From the NCBI RefSeq assembly GCF_001425045.1, contig NZ_LMDJ01000001.1, positions 373,859 to 437,858 on the forward strand: DNA of 64,000 nt, in the 5' to 3' direction. Of the stretch, positions 60,732-64,000 are shown one piece after another (the first letter of the stretch is position 1; every line of letters begins with the position of its first letter). The translations under genes and the position numbers were made by a program. The notes below the pieces were generated by a model. That model did no database searches. It was given only the letters and a program-made list of their open reading frames with translations, and was not told where the DNA came from. Source of the stretch: Massilia sp. Root351. GTDB lineage: Bacteria; Pseudomonadota; Gammaproteobacteria; Burkholderiales; Burkholderiaceae_D.

Positions 60732-62075
60732 ATGAGCAAGCAACTTAAAATTTCGAGAATACTGCACGCGGGCTATGTGTTCGAGTGCGAGGGGACGCAG
60801 ATCGCGTTTGATACGATCTTCGAGAATCCGTTCAGCCGCAATTGCCACGCTTTCCCGGACGTGCGTTTCGACCACGCGCAGATCCGCGAGCAGAAGTTCG
60901 CCGCCGTGTTCATCTCGCACTTCCATGACGACCACTGCTCGCTCGAAAGCCTGGACCTGCTGGACCGCGCCACGCCGCTGTACATCTATTGCATCTTCGA
61001 CGAGCTGTTCGAGATGGTGCGCCGGCTCGGCTTCGCCAAGGTGCAGCAGCTGCAGCTGAATGTGCCGGTGCGTGCCGGTCCGTTCGAGGTGATCCCGCGC
61101 GAGGCCATGGATGCGGACGTGGATTCGATGTTCCAGGTGAAGGCGGCCGGCATGAACGTGCTGAACGTGGTCGATTCGTGGATCGACGGCCACACGCTGG
61201 CCCAGCTGGCGCAGGAGGGCCCGTGGGACATGGTGCTGTGGCCTTTCCAGACCATGCGCGAGATCGAGGTGCTGCAGCCGTCGCGCAGTGCGGCCGCGCC
61301 GCCGGAACTGCCGGAAGAGTGGATCGCGCAGCTCAAGGTGCTCAAGCCGCGCTACGTGGTGCCGAGCTCCTGCCAGTTCCTGCAGGAGCCTTGGTCCTGG
61401 TACAACCGCGCCTTCTTCCCGATCAGCTACCGCCAGTTCGCGCGGGAGGTGGGCGAGGCGCTGCCGCAGGCGCAGGTGGTGCGGCTCAATCCATCCGTGT
61501 CGGTGCTGCTGGATGCCGCCTCGCTGAAGGCCGCGCCGCCGCTGCCCTGGGTCGTGCCGGTGGGCGAGCAGGACGTGGACTATCAATACCAAGGCAACGC
61601 CGCGCCTCCGCGCACGGCCGACATCGCGCGCCATTTCGCGCCGCTGACGGCCGCGCAGGCCTCGCGCGTGACGGACTATTGCCGCTCCGGCCTGCTGGAG
61701 AAATACGGCGATGTGGAAGCGTCGTCCGAGTATTTCGACGAGACGCGTTACTGGCAGTTGTCGGTCTACGACCATGCCGGCCAGGTCACTCGGTTCCGTT
61801 ACCGCCTGGATGCCGGCGGCGCCCATGCTGACGACGGCAACGCGGCGCTGGGCTGGACCACGGAAATCCCGGCGGCCAAGCTGTATGCCGCGCTGGAGCT
61901 GGGCGAGTCGCTGACGTCCATGTACATGCGCATTAACGACGCCGTATTCGATCCCGCCACCGAGCGCTGTCTGCAGGACGCCGACGCCGTCGACGACCCC
62001 CTGGTCCGCTGCCTGTTCAGCGACACCTTCGGCGCCTACCAGGCCGCCCAGCTGCGCCGCCTGCTGGCGCGCTAG
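60732..62075 (+). CDS. Metallo-beta-lactamase-fold protein
   Basis: 447 residues from ATG 60732 (an ATG at 60708 is also in frame). The N-terminal half has RILHAGYVFECEGTQIAFDT and the metal motif ISHFHDDHCSLESLDLLD (HxHxDH near 66-71). The C-terminal ~200 residues form an uncommon extra domain (PLTAAQASRVTDYCRSGLLE, LSVYDHAGQVTRFRYRLDAG). No RNase Z or lactonase signature is seen. It follows the CMD gene after 30 nt and may share its transcript. The function is unknown. Confidence 0.75.
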   Translation: MSKQLKISRILHAGYVFECEGTQIAFDTIFENPFSRNCHAFPDVRFDHAQIREQKFAAVFISHFHDDHCSLESLDLLDRATPLYIYCIFDELFEMVRRLGFAKVQQLQLNVPVRAGPFEVIPREAMDADVDSMFQVKAAGMNVLNVVDSWIDGHTLAQLAQEGPWDMVLWPFQTMREIEVLQPSRSAAAPPELPEEWIAQLKVLKPRYVVPSSCQFLQEPWSWYNRAFFPISYRQFAREVGEALPQAQVVRLNPSVSVLLDAASLKAAPPLPWVVPVGEQDVDYQYQGNAAPPRTADIARHFAPLTAAQASRVTDYCRSGLLEKYGDVEASSEYFDETRYWQLSVYDHAGQVTRFRYRLDAGGAHADDGNAALGWTTEIPAAKLYAALELGESLTSMYMRINDAVFDPATERCLQDADAVDDPLVRCLFSDTFGAYQAAQLRRLLAR

Positions 62076-62112
62076 CTGGCCCGAGCGCGGAAGCCGGCCT
62101 TCGCAACTTCCA

Positions 62113-62841
62113 CTATTTGCCCAGCAAAGCCAGCGACTGTTCCCAGTCCTGGCTCCAGCCGTACAGGAAATCGTGCGACTTGAAGGCGCGCTTCAGGGAG
62201 CCGATCGGCACGCCGTACACGTCGTGCAGGCCGAGCGCCAGGGTGACCGGGTTCCATACCGCGTTGCGCCTGGACTTTTTCGCGCTGGCCTTCACGCGCG
62301 CGCCGTCGTCGCCGAAGATGCCGATGGCCTCGTCCAGCGCCTGGTCCAGGTCCAGCCTGGCCAGGCGGCCGAACGCGGCCAGCACTTCGGCCTTGGGGAT
62401 GCCGAATTGCGACTCGCGCGCGGTCTCCAGCCTGGGCGGCCTGGCCGCTGCCTCGGCCTCGTGCTTGAGCCGCCCGGCCAGTTTTTCCACTTCCTTCTTC
62501 AGGAAGCGCAGCGCATGCAGTTCGCGCCGGAAGCCCGGCTCGGGCAGGCGCGTGACGATCTTGTACGCATCCTTGGTGATGGTGATCAGTACGTCCGCGC
62601 TGCCGGCCGCCAGGCGCTGCGTGTCGCCCTCATAGAAGATGGGCGCCGCGTAGCCGCCGTTGGCGTCGCCGAACAGCTCGGGGTAGGCGGCGTCGTAGTC
62701 CAGCCACACGTAGGGCGTGAGCCCTTGTTCGATCAGCCGCGCCAGCGTCCACGGGGTGGCGGTCTGCTGGGCCAGCCAGGCGCAGGCTTCGTCGGTGGTG
62801 GCGCGGAATGGCAGGTCTGGGGTTGCGCTGGGGGTGCTCAT
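62113..62841 (-). CDS. Hypothetical protein with Ala/Lys-rich helical core
   Basis: 242 residues from ATG 62841; a frame of 12 more codons upstream runs into a palindrome. The N-terminus has DEACAWLAQQTATPWTLARL followed by LTPYVWLDYDAAYPELFGDA. The middle is helical and charged (FLKKEVEKLAGRLKHEAEAA). The end reads LGLHDVYGVPIGSLKRAFKS and YGWSQDWEQSLALLGK. It resembles phage- or plasmid-associated hypothetical proteins of Burkholderiales, which I cannot name further. No neighbours suggest a role. Confidence 0.55.
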   Translation of the reverse strand: MSTPSATPDLPFRATTDEACAWLAQQTATPWTLARLIEQGLTPYVWLDYDAAYPELFGDANGGYAAPIFYEGDTQRLAAGSADVLITITKDAYKIVTRLPEPGFRRELHALRFLKKEVEKLAGRLKHEAEAAARPPRLETARESQFGIPKAEVLAAFGRLARLDLDQALDEAIGIFGDDGARVKASAKKSRRNAVWNPVTLALGLHDVYGVPIGSLKRAFKSHDFLYGWSQDWEQSLALLGK

Positions 62842-62858
62842 AATTCTTTCTGCGAAAT

Positions 62859-62891
62859 AGTTTTGTGCGTCGCACAAAACTGTGTTACACT
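62859..62891 (+). promoter_or_regulatory. Promoter embedded in a perfect 10-3-10 palindrome
   Basis: AGTTTTGTGC (62859-62868), GTC, GCACAAAACT (62872-62881) is a perfect inverted repeat. Its left arm contains TTGTGC, a -35-like element (62863-62868), and 17 nt downstream stands TACACT (62886-62891), an extended -10 with TGT before it. Transcription to the right would start near 62898. The palindrome also lies 17 bp before the divergent gene at 62841, so one regulator could control both. It may equally be a strong RNA hairpin on the minus strand. Confidence 0.6.
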
Positions 62892-63022
62892 TGCGTCTTC
62901 GGTGGAGTTCTGAACCCCGCCGAGCCCTGGGAGACGAGCGATGCCGCGTGTGTAAAGCTGCGAAGCACTCAAGTCGGATGGGGATTGTAGTTCAAGATAC
63001 GATAGTCGGTTTACACATTGGA

Positions 63023-63080
63023 GGCACCATGCAGATAGCATGGGCGTCCGAAGCTCCGGCACCGCGCAGATAGCACGGGC
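63023..63080 (+). repeat. Two tandem near-identical 23 nt hairpin repeats
   Basis: The first copy (63023-63045) and the second (63058-63080) each begin GGCACC and end GGGC, sharing 20 of 23 bases. Each folds with loop AGATA between 6 bp arms (CCATGC/GCATGG in copy 1; CCGCGC/GCACGG in copy 2, one mismatch). One A-U pair becomes G-C in copy 2, a compensatory change. Confidence 0.6.
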
Positions 63081-63120
63081 CAAGCAGCGATTGTAGCATT
63101 ATTGGCAATACATTGAAACG

Positions 63121-63148
63121 AAGCCCGCAGCAAGCGGGCTTTTTTTTT
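63121..63148 (+). terminator. Strong intrinsic terminator upstream of infA
   Basis: AAGCCCGC (63121-63128) pairs perfectly with GCGGGCTT (63134-63141) around a 5 nt loop, followed by a run of nine T (63140-63148). It points in the direction of infA, whose ATG is 67 nt further on. Confidence 0.92.
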
Positions 63149-63215
63149 CCCGCCTCCCGTCCTCCCCAGTTGGTCCCCGAATTCGGCGCAGCAGCGCCCA
63201 CACAGGAGTAAATGC

Positions 63216-63479
63216 ATGGCTAAAGAAGAACTGATTGAAATGAGTGGCGTCGTGTCCGAAGCGCTGCCGGAACTGCGTTTCCGCGTGGACCTGGACAACG
63301 GCCACAAGCTGATCGCCTATACCTCGGGCAAAATGCAAAAGAACCACATCCGCATCCTGGCGGGCGACAAGGTGACGCTCGAGCTGTCGCCGTACGACCT
63401 GACCAAGGGCCGCATCATTTTCCGCCACATCGAAAAACGCGGCCCAGCGCCGACGCAAAACTTCCCGCGCCGCCGCTAA
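63216..63479 (+). CDS. infA: Translation initiation factor IF-1
   Basis: 87 residues. [20 protein letters not shown] and [20 protein letters not shown], then [20 protein letters not shown], the S1/OB-fold signature of IF-1. It is 15 residues longer than E. coli IF-1, with a basic tail ending FPRRR, as in the second infA copy common in betaproteobacteria. AGGAG precedes the ATG by 7 nt. No good promoter is seen between the upstream terminator and the gene, so expression may depend on readthrough. A bulged GC-rich hairpin (about 63486-63527) lies after the stop. Confidence 0.95.
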   Translation: MAKEELIEMSGVVSEALPELRFRVDLDNGHKLIAYTSGKMQKNHIRILAGDKVTLELSPYDLTKGRIIFRHIEKRGPAPTQNFPRRR

Positions 63480-63525
63480 GGCCACAGCGGGCCGCAGCTG
63501 CCGTAGCCACGGCCGCCGGCCCCGC

Positions 63526-64000
63526 TTACACCTTAAAGAAGGCCACCAGCTCCTGCAGCGTCTCGGCCTGGGCGCTCAGTTCCTCGGCGGTTGCCGCCAG
63601 CTGCTCGGACGAGGCGGCGTTGGTCTGGGTCGACTGGCCGAGCTGCCCCATGGCCTGGTTGATCTGGCCGATGCCGGCGCTCTGTTCGTCCGAAGCGGCG
63701 CTGATCTCCTGCACCAGCCCTGACGTCTTGCCGATGGCCGGCACGATTTCCTGCAGCAGCGCGCCCGCCTGTTCGGCCATGCCGACGCTGGCGTGCGCCG
63801 TCTGGCCGATTTCCTGCGCCGCCACCTGGCTGCGTTCGGCCAGCTTGCGCACCTCGGCCGCCACCACCGCAAATCCCTTGCCGTGTTCCCCCGCGCTGCC
63901 GCCTCGATGGCCGCGTTCAGCGCCAGCAAATTGGTTTGGTAGGCGATGTCGTCGATGATGACGATCTTCCTGGCGATCTGCTGCATCGCCGCCGCCGTCT
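63526..64000 (-). pseudogene. Methyl-accepting chemotaxis protein, C-terminal part with a frameshift
   Basis: The gene enters from beyond 64000 and ends at 63526 ([10 protein letters not shown]). The upstream segment reads [21 protein letters not shown], the start of the MCP signalling tip. The family continues [18 protein letters not shown], but that continuation lies in another frame here. The two frames meet at about 63896, where one base seems missing (an extra G on the plus strand there would restore EAARAGEHGKG). Downstream the frame is intact. It is either a real 1-nt deletion that kills signalling or a sequencing error. Confidence 0.8.

Larger units (their letters stand above)
62898..63148 (+). 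ncRNA. Candidate leader RNA or small RNA upstream of infA
   Basis: About 250 nt between the promoter at 62859-62891 and the intrinsic terminator at 63121-63148. Foldable parts: CGGTGGAGTT with AACCCCGCCG near 62900, TGTGTAAA near 62950 against TTTACACA near 63010, and two near-identical hairpins at 63023-63080. A 14-codon frame with GGAGG 4 nt before ATG (63029-63073, MQIAWASEAPAPRR) lies in the hairpin region. No known riboswitch or 6S pattern is recognised. It may attenuate infA or stand alone. Confidence 0.4.

Noticed and set aside
62898..63148. 6S RNA or tmRNA identity for the leader RNA
   Set aside because: No tRNA-like ends, and the neighbours and base pattern do not match 6S; left as unassigned.

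Overview
The window is about 64 kb of GC-rich chromosomal DNA with tightly packed genes, many joined by 1-4 nt start/stop overlaps. Protein families and gene neighbourhoods (rho next to rpmE2, a hybrid malic enzyme, hut genes of the HutF/HutG type, many sensor kinases) suggest a betaproteobacterium of the Oxalobacteraceae type (Massilia, Duganella or Janthinobacterium-like). This is inferred from gene content; no rRNA is present to confirm it. I see no insertion sequence, integrase or CRISPR array.

Layout. 1-3.4 kb: end of a cysteine synthase, a His-rich cation-efflux pump with its ArsR/SmtB regulator and a 12-2-12 operator, an orphan pair resembling TraL and TraM of IncP plasmids, and PncC. 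3.5-8.8 kb: a three-gene signalling operon (YfiR-like periplasmic protein, CHASE8 hybrid kinase, REC-PAS-GGDEF-EAL-REC protein). 8.9-12.7 kb: thiL, a small membrane protein, maeB. 12.8-17.0 kb: gmd, rmd and two GT4 glycosyltransferases, a GDP-D-rhamnose glycan cluster. 17.0-21.7 kb: an HD-GYP response regulator and a MHYT hybrid kinase on the minus strand. 21.7-26.6 kb: small unknown genes, tRNA-Leu(CAA), a KimA-like APC transporter, a GNAT enzyme and two tandem paralogous secreted proteins. 26.6-34.2 kb (minus strand): a divergent FtsH-like membrane AAA/M41 protease, an orphan solute-binding protein, an ArnT-like glycosyltransferase, rpmE2, rho, trxA and a lone receiver. 34.2-39.0 kb: a 1589-residue hybrid kinase with a periplasmic NMT1/THI5-like domain.

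39.2-51.8 kb holds histidine utilisation: hutC, then unrelated genes (ada, a DNA-repair-type oxygenase, a GST, an amidohydrolase), then hutU-H-G-F-D-I. The hut operon has a readable promoter (TTGACT, 17 nt, TATGCT) with a GTTGT-N4-ACAAC dyad in the spacer, a plausible HutC site. 51.9-62.8 kb is a mixed region: a large secreted zinc metalloprotease, a fused osmoprotectant-type binding protein/permease without a visible ATPase, SpeG-like GNAT, EamA transporter, DUF962 protein, hypoxanthine-DNA glycosylase, an SRPBCC-GST fusion with its ArsR regulator, a CMD/AhpD-like protein, a metallo-beta-lactamase-fold protein and a protein of unknown function.

The last 1.2 kb carries a possible structured leader RNA: a promoter inside a perfect 10-3-10 palindrome, then tandem near-identical hairpins and a strong intrinsic terminator 67 nt before infA. 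The final gene is a chemoreceptor C-terminus with an apparent one-base frameshift in its most conserved segment.

Signalling genes dominate the first 40 kb. Together the GGDEF-EAL and HD-GYP proteins could make and break c-di-GMP, fed by at least three large hybrid kinases.
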